Positions 20,272-29,280 of a DNA stretch of 54,123 nt are shown piece after piece. Positions within the stretch are counted from its first letter, which is position 1, and each line of letters starts with the position of its first letter. Origin of the DNA: a virus; the IMG/VR virus record IMGVR_UViG_3300035698_004593, positions 1 to 54,123 of that record; one strand, 5' to 3'. The notes under the pieces are model-generated. The model did not search any database, was not told where the DNA came from, and saw only the letters and a list, made by a program, of their open reading frames with translations. Both the position numbers and the translations under genes were made by a program.

Positions 20272-21257
20272 ATGGTTAAAAAGAAAACAAAACTGACGCC
20301 CGATACCAGTAACGCCAATCGCGGAACTGAGCGCGGACGCGACATGCTTGACGTGTCACTCGAGAAACACGGCGCTGGCCGGAGCATCGTGGTTGACAAG
20401 ACGGGCAACGTCATCGCTGGCAATAAAACACTCGAGGCCGCGCAGAAAGCAGGGATGCCGATAGAGGTGGTGCAAACGACAGGCGACAGGCTTCTGGTGG
20501 TCCAACGCACTGACCTGGACCTGGACACACCTGAAGGGCGTGGGCTTGCCATTGCCGACAACAGAACGTCTGAGGTAGGGCTTGAATGGGATGCTGATAT
20601 ACTGGCAGGGTTGGACGTGGACTTGGGCGAGTTTTGGAGTGATGGTGAACTAGAATTATTGGTGAATGATGATATAGCACGGAGCGAGTCATGGACAACC
20701 GACAAGAGTCTATGTTCCGAAGGCGGGGACGGTATATCCGATGAAGCTGGCTATTCGCTAAGTTCGTTCTGGAAAGATTTACCCAGCCAACATGAAACAA
20801 ACGAATACATCTTGGAGTTGCCGCCAAGAAAAGCATCCGACGGAGCAATGCTCCAAGCCTATTCCAGAACAAACGCCACAGCAACTGAGCGCATTGTCAA
20901 GACCTACATGCGAACTGGCGATAGGTTCTATGAGATGTGTTGCGGGTGGATGACGTTTTGTGGCTTAACGCGATGGGTGATATGGGGAGCGAGGCAGAGC
21001 GCATACTGGTAGACGGCGGGCTGGCAACGTTTGTCATAAACGACTATCGAAAAGGTGGCGCGTTGGTGCCTATGCACGCCGATTTTATGAACGCAATACT
21101 GAACGGTTCACGGCTAAGGTTGCACGATTTTGTTGTAGCTGAGGTTATGTCACAGGGTATGCGATTCAGGAAGCAGAACTACAAAGCACGCTATACTGTC
21201 AAGTGCCACGAGTATGTTATGACTTTCAAGAAACCCAACAAGGGAGCAAAAAAATGA
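20272..21257 (+). pseudogene. ParB/methyltransferase fusion with internal deletion and frameshift
   Basis: Two overlapping frames (20272-21012 and the frame ending at 21257) make one broken gene. The first 110 residues form a ParB/sulfiredoxin-like domain (AGRSIVVDKTGNVIAGNKT), then a linker and the methyltransferase opening GDRFYEMCCGWMTF. The second frame resumes at DVLWLNAMGDMGSEAERIL and holds the normal C terminus (FVINDYRKGG, then RLHDFVVAEV). The stretch between, which should carry the catalytic S/D-PPY motif, is absent from both. A deletion of roughly 150 or more bases at about 20945-20960 plus frame loss is the simplest explanation. The ParB part could still be made. Confidence 0.75.
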
Positions 21258-21358
21258 GCAAGTGTGTATTTGAAGACAAAGAACAGTGCAAGTGCTGCGT
21301 GTTGGCAGAAGAGAACACGTGCTGCATGTTGCAGGATTGCACCAATGCCAAAGCCTAA
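21254..21358 (+). CDS. Cys-rich microprotein
   Basis: A 34-aa ORF with eight cysteines, including two CC pairs (CKCC, CC). It overlaps the preceding frame's stop (ATGA) and the next gene's start. Possibly metal-binding or structural. It is short, so the evidence is limited to position and composition. Confidence 0.4.
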   Translation: MSKCVFEDKEQCKCCVLAEENTCCMLQDCTNAKA

Positions 21359-21887
21359 ACCAAAGAAGCACATAACCCTGTCGGGCACCGTCAAGGTCCG
21401 TGGTGGCCGCGTCAAGAACGAGAAGCCGAAGCGGAAACCGAAGCGAAAACCGAAGGCAAAACAACACAGTAAAAACACAGATAATCTGATTCTGTGGAAG
21501 CATGGTGAGTCAGGGAACCCCGCTGGGAGACCTGTCGGAGCCAAGAACGGTATACGCGCAAGATTGAATGCCATGCTCAAGAAACAAGCGCCGGCAGAAA
21601 TACTGGCCGCGCTCAAAGCACATCATATCAAACTCGAGGACGGAGACTACGCTGAGGCGATGGCGTATATGTTGGGCATGGCAGCGTTCACCGGCAAACC
21701 AGCAGACCGGCTTGGGGCCATGAAAGTGATCCTCGAGCAGACCGAAGACCCGCTGGTGAAACGGCAAGAACTTACAGGCGCGGACGGCGGCCCGGTTCGT
21801 ATCGAGGACGTGCCTGACATGACCACAGAACAGCTCATGGAGATATTGCGCGAGGAAGGCGTGAAGGAGGACGGTGATGGCGACTAA
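21345..21887 (+). CDS. terS: Small terminase subunit (DUF5681-type)
   Basis: A 180-aa protein with a very basic N terminus (KRKPKRKPKAK) followed by WKHGESGNPAGRPVGAKNG, the DUF5681 signature seen in phage small terminase-like proteins, and a helical C-terminal half ending in acidic residues. It would recognise packaging DNA. It lies about 1.5 kb upstream of the large terminase, with small genes between. Confidence 0.65.
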   Translation: MPKPKPKKHITLSGTVKVRGGRVKNEKPKRKPKRKPKAKQHSKNTDNLILWKHGESGNPAGRPVGAKNGIRARLNAMLKKQAPAEILAALKAHHIKLEDGDYAEAMAYMLGMAAFTGKPADRLGAMKVILEQTEDPLVKRQELTGADGGPVRIEDVPDMTTEQLMEILREEGVKEDGDGD

Positions 21888-22212
21888 GTACGAAAGGTGC
21901 CGATGGTTATTAGTTGACCGAACGTGCCGAAGATGTGGATACCAGACTTTGCGCGTGGAAGCAATACTCACTCTTTGCAGAAAGTGCCCTTGTTGTGGGG
22001 CGTTTTCACTAAGTGCCCCTTCATGGTTGCTGCACAGCGGACTTGTCTGTAACCGAAGAGCCTATTATCACAACGAATGCCGAGGGAAGGTGATCATGTT
22101 AAAGACTCTCTACTGGGAATGTCGGCTCTTGACAAACTCCCTGATTAGATGCAAGCGGGAGATACTCGGCTCGCTGCCGAAGTGGGTGCAAAGGGGGATT
22201 GGGCATGAATGA
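21877..22212 (+). CDS. Zinc-ribbon hypothetical protein
   Basis: A 111-aa basic protein with CRRC and CRKCPCC (residues about 15-40), which form a C4-type zinc ribbon, plus more Cys residues later. I chose ATG 21877 over GTG 21874 because the ribosome site AAGGAGG is then 6 bases away. Function unknown. Confidence 0.5.
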   Translation: MATKYERCRWLLVDRTCRRCGYQTLRVEAILTLCRKCPCCGAFSLSAPSWLLHSGLVCNRRAYYHNECRGKVIMLKTLYWECRLLTNSLIRCKREILGSLPKWVQRGIGHE

Positions 22213-22561
22213 GCCTACGCGGCAACTAAAGAAATCTATATACGACATACTCGCCGTTGTCCCGTCAGATTTGGGATGGACAGAGAAGAGCGTAAGAGCT
22301 GGTATCGGCGGCGTTGTGCTAGTTACGCCTGTTGCCCCGCTTGACGTTGGGAAGGCTGTATACTCAGCGTTGGTCTTCGGCATAGATCCCAAGAATGTAT
22401 TCGAGTTTGTTCGGGTAAACGGCTGGTTTAGTCTTGGCATGGCCGTGTCACTCCAATATATGACAGAAAGTATGTGTAAGTATTTGTTGTCCGTAGGCAT
22501 GCCAAAAAACAAGTGGCATACATCCTCAAGACTTTTGCGGGCGTTGATTAACGATGACTGA
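22205..22561 (+). CDS. Hypothetical protein
   Basis: A 118-aa mixed helical protein with a short hydrophobic stretch in the middle (AGIGGVVLVTPVAPL). No family is recognised. It overlaps the neighbours by 8 bases at each end. Confidence 0.5.
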   Translation: MNEPTRQLKKSIYDILAVVPSDLGWTEKSVRAGIGGVVLVTPVAPLDVGKAVYSALVFGIDPKNVFEFVRVNGWFSLGMAVSLQYMTESMCKYLLSVGMPKNKWHTSSRLLRALINDD

Positions 22562-22844
22562 CACAGCCGCCAAATACATAAGAGCGTTGGAAGTCGCCAT
22601 GAGCCGGTTACGGGACTTGGTTGTTGACGGATGCTCCGAGGATGTGAGGCTAGAGTTGGCGCGGACACGTAGCAATAGTCTAAGAAGCTCAGAGTCAGTA
22701 GAGCACGTCGAAGCGTTACGGCACACCATCAACGCGCTTCGAGACTTGGTCGTTGATGGGTGCTCCGAGGAGTTGCGTAAGGATATGCTGATACAACGCG
22801 CCGAGGAACGGATGCTCGATGCGCTCGAGGAGTCCCAACAATGA
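22554..22844 (+). CDS. Small helical protein with internal duplication
   Basis: A 96-aa protein containing two copies of LRDLVVDGCSE-x-x-R (about residues 20 and 62), joined by helix. The corresponding DNA has diverged at many third positions, so the duplication is old. Function unknown. Confidence 0.55.
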   Translation: MTDTAAKYIRALEVAMSRLRDLVVDGCSEDVRLELARTRSNSLRSSESVEHVEALRHTINALRDLVVDGCSEELRKDMLIQRAEERMLDALEESQQ

Positions 22845-23020
22845 ACAAAGAAACGATGGCGAAGTTGCAGCAGATGCAGATGGCGGGTGTGGGCCTCACG
22901 GGCTGTGGTTGCCTAATCTTTATCTTTTTCCCGTTCGTAGTCGTAGCAGGCGTGGTGGCCTGCATGGGCGTAGATTGGCTGTTGAACCTGTGGCTGTCGC
23001 TGTGGGGCGTGGGGTTATAA
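22841..23020 (+). CDS. Small single-pass membrane protein
   Basis: A 59-aa protein starting at the ATGA overlap with the previous stop. A hydrophobic helix (about residues 18-42, with GCGCLIFIFFPFVVVAGVVA) is followed by a Trp-rich tail. It is too short and ordinary to assign a function. Confidence 0.5.
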   Translation: MNKETMAKLQQMQMAGVGLTGCGCLIFIFFPFVVVAGVVACMGVDWLLNLWLSLWGVGL

Positions 23021-23085
23021 GACACGAGTGGCAAGCGAAGGGAGGATGCGCGTGTGCTATACGTGAAGCTGTGGGGCGTTCCGGC

Positions 23086-23376
23086 ATGAAGCTCAAACCC
23101 AGAGATGGGATTACAGAGGCGGTAACGTGCCAACGGTGCGGTGTCGTCTTTGGTAAGTTCAAACGACAAACGGTTAAGTATTGCGAAGCGTGTCACAAAG
23201 AACAGCAACATCTATCATACCGACTTAACAACAATTTTACGGACGATTTGGACGAGGGCATATGGCCCAACGACATCAAATTGACGACGCAGGACTGCGC
23301 GATTTGCGGAGACGATCAGGTGGAATGTGAGTACGTGAACGGACACTGGACATGCGAGGTGTGCATCGATGCCTAG
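23086..23376 (+). CDS. Double zinc-ribbon protein
   Basis: A 96-aa protein with CQRC/CEAC in the N-terminal half and CAIC/CEVC in the C-terminal half, two C4 zinc-ribbon-like pairs. The start is uncertain; in-frame GTG 23071 is an alternative. It overlaps the large terminase by 8 bases. It may bind DNA in packaging, but this is inferred only from position. Confidence 0.5.
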   Translation: MKLKPRDGITEAVTCQRCGVVFGKFKRQTVKYCEACHKEQQHLSYRLNNNFTDDLDEGIWPNDIKLTTQDCAICGDDQVECEYVNGHWTCEVCIDA

Positions 23377-24931
23377 CGTTGATACACGCCCACGCCCAAC
23401 GCTACGAGGTGCAGCGGCAAAAGAGAGGTTCCGTCGGCACAAAGCGCAGACCAACTTCATAGACTTTTGCAAGGATATTGATCCGCCTACACCGTGCGGC
23501 GAGTTCATCATCGGCGATCATCATAGGCGGCTGGGCGCGACGCTCGACAAGGTGATCTCAGGTGAGATAACGCGGTTGATGGTATTCATGCCACGACAGC
23601 ACGGCAAGTCCACAATGATCTCACAGCTATTCCCTTGTTTCTACCTGGGGCATAACCCGACACAGAACATAATTCAAACCGGATACAGCGGGGGCCTTAC
23701 TAAAATACACGCAATCGGCGCACAGAACATATGCGCGAGCGACCGGATGTATAAGCTATTCCCCCACATCCGCGACGATCCAAAAGGGATGGGGTTCAAA
23801 CCAATTCACCTGCAACCAGCAACAGAGTTTAGCGTAGCTCAAGGCGGGCAATACTACGCTGTGGGGATGGACGGGTCTGTAGCAGGGCGAGGTTGCGGTG
23901 GTCTTATCGTTGATGACCCGTTGAAAGGGCGCGAGGAAGCCGACTCCGAAACCATACGCAACAAGCGAGCCTCGACATATGACTCCGTATTATATCCGTG
24001 CGTCGCCCCTGGCGGCTTTGTCATAATAGTGATGACCAGATGGCACCCTGACGATCTTGCAGGACGGCGTATCGAGAAGATGGACTTGGGCGAGGAAGAG
24101 TGGCACATCCTGTCAATGAAGGCTATCACTGACGAAGGCACAGACAACGAACGCGCTCTGTGGCCACACGTCCGCGACCTCGAATTTCTACACAAGACCA
24201 AGTTAGCGGTAGGGCCACGAGAGTGGAATTCGCAGTACCAGCAAAACCCGACCATTGAAGGGGGCGTCACATTCAAGCGCGAATGGTTTGTCAACAAGCG
24301 GTTCAACGTTGGGGACAGCGAGCTACGCAAACTGATGGTGTCCAGAATCATATCGCTCGATTGTGCCAACAAGACAGGGAACGACAACGACTACACGGCG
24401 TGGTCGGTAGGCGAGTTGTCGCCCGACTACTTGGCGTATATCCCAGAAGTTGGACGCGCCAAGATGGAGTTCACACAGCTCCAACAGTTCACAGAAGATT
24501 TTGCGATGACGCATAATGCCGACGGGAAACTCGAGGCGTTGCTTATTGAAGACCAGGCGTCAGGCACGCAGTTGATTCAGGTGCTGAGGGATCAAGGCCC
24601 GCCGTGGTTGCAGAAACTCGTTGTGGCCGTCCCCGCAAATATAAACAAAGTGCTGAGGGCGCAAGGGCAATCGACGTGGTGTTGGAATGGATGCGTATGG
24701 TTACCTTACCCGTGCGCAGAGACGCCCTGGCTACAACCGTTCGAGACGGAGTTTTTCGGGTTCCCGGCAGTGAAATACGACGACCAGACAGATTCGGTCG
24801 TACACTTGATCTGGTATTGGCACCACTACCTCGCGGCGGGGTTGGGCGTTGAAGAGTATCTGCCAACACGCGAGACAACAGAAGAGAAACTGGTACGGCG
24901 GTTCAACAAAACTGATGAGTATGAATATTAG
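23369..24931 (+). CDS. terL: Large terminase subunit
   Basis: A 520-aa packaging motor. The ATPase domain shows Walker A-like PRQHGKS (residues 75-81) and Walker B LIVDDP (about 177-182), typical of TerL. The C-terminal nuclease domain of the RNase H fold begins near residue 325 with SLDCANKTGNDNDYTAW, and a second acidic motif is IEDQASGTQL (near residue 390). It cleaves and pumps concatemeric DNA into the prohead with the portal at 24943. The lack of cos or physical ends in the window suggests headful packaging. Confidence 0.93.
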   Translation: MPSVDTRPRPTLRGAAAKERFRRHKAQTNFIDFCKDIDPPTPCGEFIIGDHHRRLGATLDKVISGEITRLMVFMPRQHGKSTMISQLFPCFYLGHNPTQNIIQTGYSGGLTKIHAIGAQNICASDRMYKLFPHIRDDPKGMGFKPIHLQPATEFSVAQGGQYYAVGMDGSVAGRGCGGLIVDDPLKGREEADSETIRNKRASTYDSVLYPCVAPGGFVIIVMTRWHPDDLAGRRIEKMDLGEEEWHILSMKAITDEGTDNERALWPHVRDLEFLHKTKLAVGPREWNSQYQQNPTIEGGVTFKREWFVNKRFNVGDSELRKLMVSRIISLDCANKTGNDNDYTAWSVGELSPDYLAYIPEVGRAKMEFTQLQQFTEDFAMTHNADGKLEALLIEDQASGTQLIQVLRDQGPPWLQKLVVAVPANINKVLRAQGQSTWCWNGCVWLPYPCAETPWLQPFETEFFGFPAVKYDDQTDSVVHLIWYWHHYLAAGLGVEEYLPTRETTEEKLVRRFNKTDEYEY

Positions 24932-24942
24932 GAGATCATGAC

Positions 24943-26526
24943 ATGGCATTTCTATCAAGACTGACCGCGAGACTGGCCGCGTTGGTGTCCGGCAAAAGCA
25001 GAACGAGCCAGAGCCCACGAAGCTACCGGGATGTGTGCGTATTGCTGGAACGGTATTATGAGAATAATGCGCTGTACGACGATCTGCGTAACGAGCTGAT
25101 TGAACGGGCGAAATGGGGCGAAGCGGTCAAGGCTCTACGCAACCCGACGTTCCGCGCAGTGGAATTCTACGCGGCAACCGTATGGCCCGGTCAACTTCCG
25201 CAAGCGTTACCGCTCGAGGTGAGCAAGGAGAACGAAAAAATAATCGAGCCTATCAAACAGATTTGGGGCTGGTCAAACTGGAACCAAAAGAAACAGGTGG
25301 CGATCCGACAGTTTACGATCACCGGCGACCTGTTCTTACGCATCTCCGTGTCCGAGAACGACAAGCGCGTGTACATTCAGGTAGTGCCATCCCGAAACAT
25401 AACCGAATGGGAGACGGATGAGCGCGGGTATGTTGTGTCACTTCGATACGAGGTTATGAAGAAACGAGATGACAAATCGGATTATACATACACAGAAATC
25501 TGGGAGAAAGGCGAGTCGGCTGCCACCATGAAAATATACGAACATACGCGAGGTGTGGCGGCGGAGGTCGCCCAATTGGGGACCCCTATAAACACCGAGT
25601 CCATGCCCTTCGATTTTGTCCCCTGGGTCCATGCGCCGTTCTTGGATTATGCTGACGGGGCCGGGATGGGGGGGATGCCTGCGATATGGCCTGTGATCGA
25701 GAAGATCGACGAAGTGAACCGCAAGGCGACTCGTGCAAGCCAGATGATGTTCCGGTACAACAAACCGACAATGTTGTTGATGGCAAACTCGTTGGACAAG
25801 AACGGGTTCCCGATCCCCGCACCCAAGATGCCGGTTGACACGACCAAGACGGAGCTAAATGATGATACGTTGCTCAGACTTCCCGGCGTATCATCTCTGG
25901 AATCGCTAGTACCTAAAGTGGACTGGAAAGCGTTTGCGGACGTGATCGCAGCGGATATGGAGGAAATCAAGTCGGACTTGCCAGAGGTGCGGGTATACGA
26001 CCTGATGCAGGCGGGCGACAACCTCTCAGGCCGCGCCATCGAGTACAAGTTGGGTCCGGCCATATCGAGGGCCAAAGAGGCGAGGGCCATTGCAGAAACG
26101 GCGCTGAAACGCGCTGACGAAATGGCGTTGACAATCGCGGAAGGGCTTAAGCTAAAAGGATTCCGGGGCCTTGGCACATTCGAGGACGGCGACTTCGAGC
26201 ATACGTTTGCAGACCGGGACGTGCTCCCATTAAGCGAACAGGACCGGGCCGACATAGCGAAAGTATATGTGGATTCCGGCGTGACGTTAGTGCAGGCGTT
26301 GGCGGTCGGTGCCAATTGGACGGAGGATCAACTCAAAGAACTGGACAAAACTAATGCGTTCCTCCCGGTGGACAAGACGCCGGAGCAGGTAGTAGCAGAA
26401 AAGGAAGCGGGCGCCGCGGCTAGCGAGGCTCGTTTGCAAAGACCGATCCAGGCCACGATTGACGCTGTGGCGCAAGGGACAGGTAATTTGGCGAAGAGTG
26501 GCGTGATTCAACGCGCAATAAAGTAA
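24943..26526 (+). CDS. Portal protein
   Basis: A 527-aa portal of the SPP1 gp6-like type that forms the dodecameric gate for DNA. Placement right after TerL, length, and segments such as ERYYENNALYDDL and ITGDLFLRISV fit the family. The C-terminal third is helical and charged with a Gln-rich end. It directly precedes small genes and then the Mu-F-like protein, the usual gene order. Confidence 0.85.
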   Translation: MAFLSRLTARLAALVSGKSRTSQSPRSYRDVCVLLERYYENNALYDDLRNELIERAKWGEAVKALRNPTFRAVEFYAATVWPGQLPQALPLEVSKENEKIIEPIKQIWGWSNWNQKKQVAIRQFTITGDLFLRISVSENDKRVYIQVVPSRNITEWETDERGYVVSLRYEVMKKRDDKSDYTYTEIWEKGESAATMKIYEHTRGVAAEVAQLGTPINTESMPFDFVPWVHAPFLDYADGAGMGGMPAIWPVIEKIDEVNRKATRASQMMFRYNKPTMLLMANSLDKNGFPIPAPKMPVDTTKTELNDDTLLRLPGVSSLESLVPKVDWKAFADVIAADMEEIKSDLPEVRVYDLMQAGDNLSGRAIEYKLGPAISRAKEARAIAETALKRADEMALTIAEGLKLKGFRGLGTFEDGDFEHTFADRDVLPLSEQDRADIAKVYVDSGVTLVQALAVGANWTEDQLKELDKTNAFLPVDKTPEQVVAEKEAGAAASEARLQRPIQATIDAVAQGTGNLAKSGVIQRAIK

Positions 26527-26542
26527 CCGAAGGGAGAGTGAC

Positions 26543-26830
26543 ATGCCGAAATTAGCAACTACCTATTTGTGTGAGTTTTGTGGGGTCGAATGGAAAACAA
26601 AAGCGGAGTGCATCGAGCACGAAAAAGAATGCGAGCTGAATCCCGCCACCAAAAAGAAAGACAGAAAACTCCATTGGGAAGTAAGTAGTGCGCCAGGGAA
26701 TCGTTTTCACCGCGCGGTACTAACCAAGCCTGGCTTTTGCGATATCAAGGTCACCGTGCACGGCCCCTTGCCGAGCGGCGGTATTACTGTTGATGGAGCA
26801 CTATTGAGCGAATGGTCGGGAACGGATTAG
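26543..26830 (+). CDS. Small zinc-finger-like protein
   Basis: A 95-aa protein with CEFCGVEWKTKAECIEHEKEC at the N terminus, resembling a C2H2/C2HC finger. The C-terminal part is beta-rich. It sits between portal and head genes. Unknown function. Confidence 0.5.
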   Translation: MPKLATTYLCEFCGVEWKTKAECIEHEKECELNPATKKKDRKLHWEVSSAPGNRFHRAVLTKPGFCDIKVTVHGPLPSGGITVDGALLSEWSGTD

Positions 26831-26833
26831 CTG

Positions 26834-27124
26834 ATGACACTAAGAGAAGCGGGATCGAGAGTCAGATTCGAGACGGTGGCAACGCTCAAGATGATATTTG
26901 AGCAAGCCGAGGTTAAGGACGGACAGCTCGTTTTGCGAGAGGCAAAAGCCAACACGCGATTCGTGATGCTACGAATGCGCATCCTCGGACACGTCATGCG
27001 AGGCTTGGCGAAACTGTTGGGTCTCAAGTTGCTGGTAACTGGCTATGGCGTCACCGACGTTGGTGAAGTCAGGGGAGAACCGTTCGACGGGAAACCGACG
27101 GACACGATCAAGAGAGGGAGTTGA
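26834..27124 (+). CDS. Hypothetical protein
   Basis: A 96-aa basic helical protein (RFVMLRMRILGHVMRGLAKL) of unknown family. It starts 4 bases after the previous stop. Confidence 0.5.
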   Translation: MTLREAGSRVRFETVATLKMIFEQAEVKDGQLVLREAKANTRFVMLRMRILGHVMRGLAKLLGLKLLVTGYGVTDVGEVRGEPFDGKPTDTIKRGS

Positions 27125-27125
27125 C

Positions 27126-27305
27126 ATGCCGGATTGCGACAACGGATACCCATACCAACACCAAGAATTTACTCTAAAGTGGAAGCCCAATACTAGTGAA
27201 TATATGATGCTATTCTTTTGCCACTCGTGTGGGTCCAAAATAACAATCAACGCCAAACTCTCAGAGGAAATGTTTGAATGTCTGATGCACTCCCAGGCGA
27301 AATAA
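27126..27305 (+). CDS. Small Cys/His-containing protein
   Basis: A 59-aa protein with FFCHSCGSK near residue 37, one half of a zinc ribbon. It overlaps the Mu-F-like gene by 28 bases. Start chosen by the ribosome site GAGAGGGAG. Confidence 0.5.
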   Translation: MPDCDNGYPYQHQEFTLKWKPNTSEYMMLFFCHSCGSKITINAKLSEEMFECLMHSQAK

Positions 27306-28114
27306 TCACGCTCGAAGAGGTCGAGGCTATCATGCTCGAAGCGGGCGTGTCCGCCGAGGTCGTGTCCGCTATGCTAGCAGACCCGGCGTTTGTCGCGTGG
27401 GTGGATACGATGGCGAACCACGCTGCAATCGCCGCGCAACTTGCATCGGAGGGAATTGAGGAATCGGCCAAAGCTGCGATATGGCAGAAGTCTATCGAGT
27501 CCATCGGTGGGCAAGTGGATGACGTAGCAGTTGCGGCGGCGCGGCAAGGCAGCCAACTCGTAACCCAAATGACGAAGGGCGAGATTAAGACCATCGCAGA
27601 AACGATAGCGCAGGGCATGATTGACGGGTTGCATCCTGACGCGATAGCGCGGCGGCTCGATATGATCAAGGGGCTTGATAGCGTGCGAGCGCGTCAGTAT
27701 CTCAAACATCTTGATGCGCTCGCCGAAAGCGGTTACACAGATGCCCAGATTGAGCGGATGGGCGAGACGTATTATAACCAGCTGTTGAAGGAGCGGCGCG
27801 AAACAATCGCGGTCACGGAATCCGCTGAGGCGCAGGGCGAATCGGCGATGCAGAACGCAAAGGCTATGGAGGCGAAGACGAAGGTCTGGATCACGGTAGG
27901 TGATGACCGTGTGTCAGATGCATGTCAAGCCAACGAATCAGAGGGGGCGATCCCTATAGACCAATCGTTTGGCGGCGGGGTGATGCATGAACCACAGCAT
28001 CCTCGATGCCGTTGCGCGACGGTATACCAGACCAGCCCAGCGCAGACAGCGCGGGCCGACGAATCGTCCAAACGCAGAGCCGCTGATACGGCGGCTGCGA
28101 AGGAGACAGAATAA
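27278..28114 (+). CDS. Mu-F-like head morphogenesis protein
   Basis: A 278-aa protein of the SPP1 gp7 / Mu F-like minor head family. The C-terminal domain carries the family end: TVGDDRVSDACQANESEG (residues about 205-225) and HEPQHPRCRCATVY. The N-terminal half is helical and Ala-rich. It is thought to join portal and capsid and to enter the head. Gene order portal, small genes, Mu-F, scaffold, capsid supports this. Confidence 0.85.
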   Translation: MSDALPGEIITLEEVEAIMLEAGVSAEVVSAMLADPAFVAWVDTMANHAAIAAQLASEGIEESAKAAIWQKSIESIGGQVDDVAVAAARQGSQLVTQMTKGEIKTIAETIAQGMIDGLHPDAIARRLDMIKGLDSVRARQYLKHLDALAESGYTDAQIERMGETYYNQLLKERRETIAVTESAEAQGESAMQNAKAMEAKTKVWITVGDDRVSDACQANESEGAIPIDQSFGGGVMHEPQHPRCRCATVYQTSPAQTARADESSKRRAADTAAAKETE

Positions 28115-28189
28115 CTTTTTAGGTGCGTGCGGGTTTTGTGATTCGTGCGAATAATGGCTTAAACAAAAACCAACGAAGGAGAAGAGACA

Positions 28190-28483
28190 ATGAGAGATCG
28201 TGAACGAGCAGCAGCTACAGAAACCGCAGACACGATGCCGATGAACGTCCTGTTTGGCAAAATTCAGGGACTTCGGGAAGCGGCTGAGGATATGTCTAGG
28301 GAAGTAGAAGACCGAATAAACGACCTGGTCGGGCCGCTCTCGACCGACGCCCCTGCGGTAACTGATGACAACAAGCCCTCAGGAACTGCTTATGGCAATT
28401 GTCTGGTGGATATTGCACAGTCTGATATCTGCCGTATATCACAACACGTTGACCGAGTGTGCGCAGCGGTGCGTAGGCTATGA
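28190..28483 (+). CDS. Hypothetical protein
   Basis: A 97-aa acidic-to-neutral helical protein. The start has GAAGGAGAAGAG 8 bases upstream, the best ribosome site in the neighbourhood. Its 75-bp upstream gap shows no feature. Confidence 0.5.
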   Translation: MRDRERAAATETADTMPMNVLFGKIQGLREAAEDMSREVEDRINDLVGPLSTDAPAVTDDNKPSGTAYGNCLVDIAQSDICRISQHVDRVCAAVRRL

Positions 28484-28593
28484 CCAAGATAACCGTCCAT
28501 GTCGAGACAACACAGGCCGCCGTAAAATACTCGAGGTTCCTGCGTCTGGTGCGATGGCTGTTTGGGAAGTTGGGCAAGAAGAAGGAGACATAA
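28480..28593 (+). CDS. Small basic peptide
   Basis: A 37-aa basic ORF (MTKITVHVETTQAAVKYSRF start, then WLFGKLGKKKET) coupled by ATGA to the previous gene. The middle could be an amphipathic helix. Weak but consistent operon placement. Confidence 0.4.
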   Translation: MTKITVHVETTQAAVKYSRFLRLVRWLFGKLGKKKET

Positions 28594-28595
28594 TT

Positions 28596-28997
28596 ATGGG
28601 CAAGCCATCCAAGTTACAAAAGGCACTGTTGAACTCAGCAGACATGCCTAGTCCAGGAATGCCCGTTCCGCCACGTAGGCACGCCTTCACAATCCCGCGT
28701 TCGTTCAAGCTGTTCGGGCGAACGATGAAGGTTAGATATGATCCTGCGTTGATCCACTATGATAATGTCAAAGGCCAAGCACGAATGCGTGATGGCGAGA
28801 TTAGACTACAATCTGATAGCGCAGGCACTCCGCAGTCTAGGACGCAGGTAGAGCAGACGTTTTGCCATGAGTTAGTCCATTGTATTTTGAATGTGCTCGC
28901 AGAAAAGGACCTTTGCGCCGACGAACCGTTTGTTGAGCGATTTGGGTGTGCGCTCCACCAAGCCCTAACCACGTCTGAGGGAGATTTGGACAAGTGA
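28596..28997 (+). CDS. Phage metallopeptidase-like protein (HExxH)
   Basis: A 133-aa protein with the zinc-protease signature HELVH (in FCHELVHCILNVL, about residue 90) and a conserved GEIRLQSDS-type region before it. Similar short HExxH proteins occur in other phages. Its target is unknown; the location before scaffold and capsid raises the possibility of processing head proteins. The sequence does not show an obvious propeptide in the capsid. Confidence 0.6.
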   Translation: MGKPSKLQKALLNSADMPSPGMPVPPRRHAFTIPRSFKLFGRTMKVRYDPALIHYDNVKGQARMRDGEIRLQSDSAGTPQSRTQVEQTFCHELVHCILNVLAEKDLCADEPFVERFGCALHQALTTSEGDLDK

Positions 28998-29107
28998 CTG
29001 ACAAACCGTTTTGGATGGCAATTCGCCAGGCGCTCTTGATAGTCTTGACCGCTATCGAGGATATGCTGGGTGTGCCCAGAACGAAAAAGAGCAGGCACAA
29101 AAAATAG
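28994..29107 (+). CDS. Small membrane-associated peptide
   Basis: A 37-aa ORF with GTG start overlapping the previous stop (GTGA). A hydrophobic middle (ALLIVLTAIEDMLGV) and a basic tail. It ends right before the promoter at 29111. Confidence 0.35.
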   Translation: MTDKPFWMAIRQALLIVLTAIEDMLGVPRTKKSRHKK

Positions 29108-29110
29108 CAC

Positions 29111-29139
29111 TTGACATACACAACGAAATAGTGTAAACT
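29111..29139 (+). promoter_or_regulatory. Sigma-70 promoter before the scaffold/capsid genes
   Basis: TTGACA (29111-29116), 17-bp spacer, TAAACT (29134-29139). It follows the last early-head gene and is the only clear promoter in the structural region. Confidence 0.8.
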
Positions 29140-29145
29140 ATTTAG

Positions 29146-29240
29146 CATAACAGTTTCATAGTTGCCGAGATTACTTAGCGACGCCATTTCTACGCAGCGA
29201 GATTACTTGCGGTGTGGGCATGACGCCGCTTTTTTTATGT
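29146..29240 (+). ncRNA. Leader RNA with internal terminator (attenuator or sRNA)
   Basis: Between promoter and scaffold gene, the leader contains CGAGATTACTT twice and then GCGGTGT-GGGCATG-ACGCCGC (7-bp stem with one G-U) followed by TTTTTTT (ends near 29237). That is a plausible intrinsic terminator about 90 nt after the transcript start and 40 nt before the next gene. It suggests attenuation or antitermination of capsid genes, or a separate small RNA. Confidence 0.55.
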
Positions 29241-29280
29241 CTAAACGAAATCCAACGGGCCAATGGCTCAGGAGGCAACA

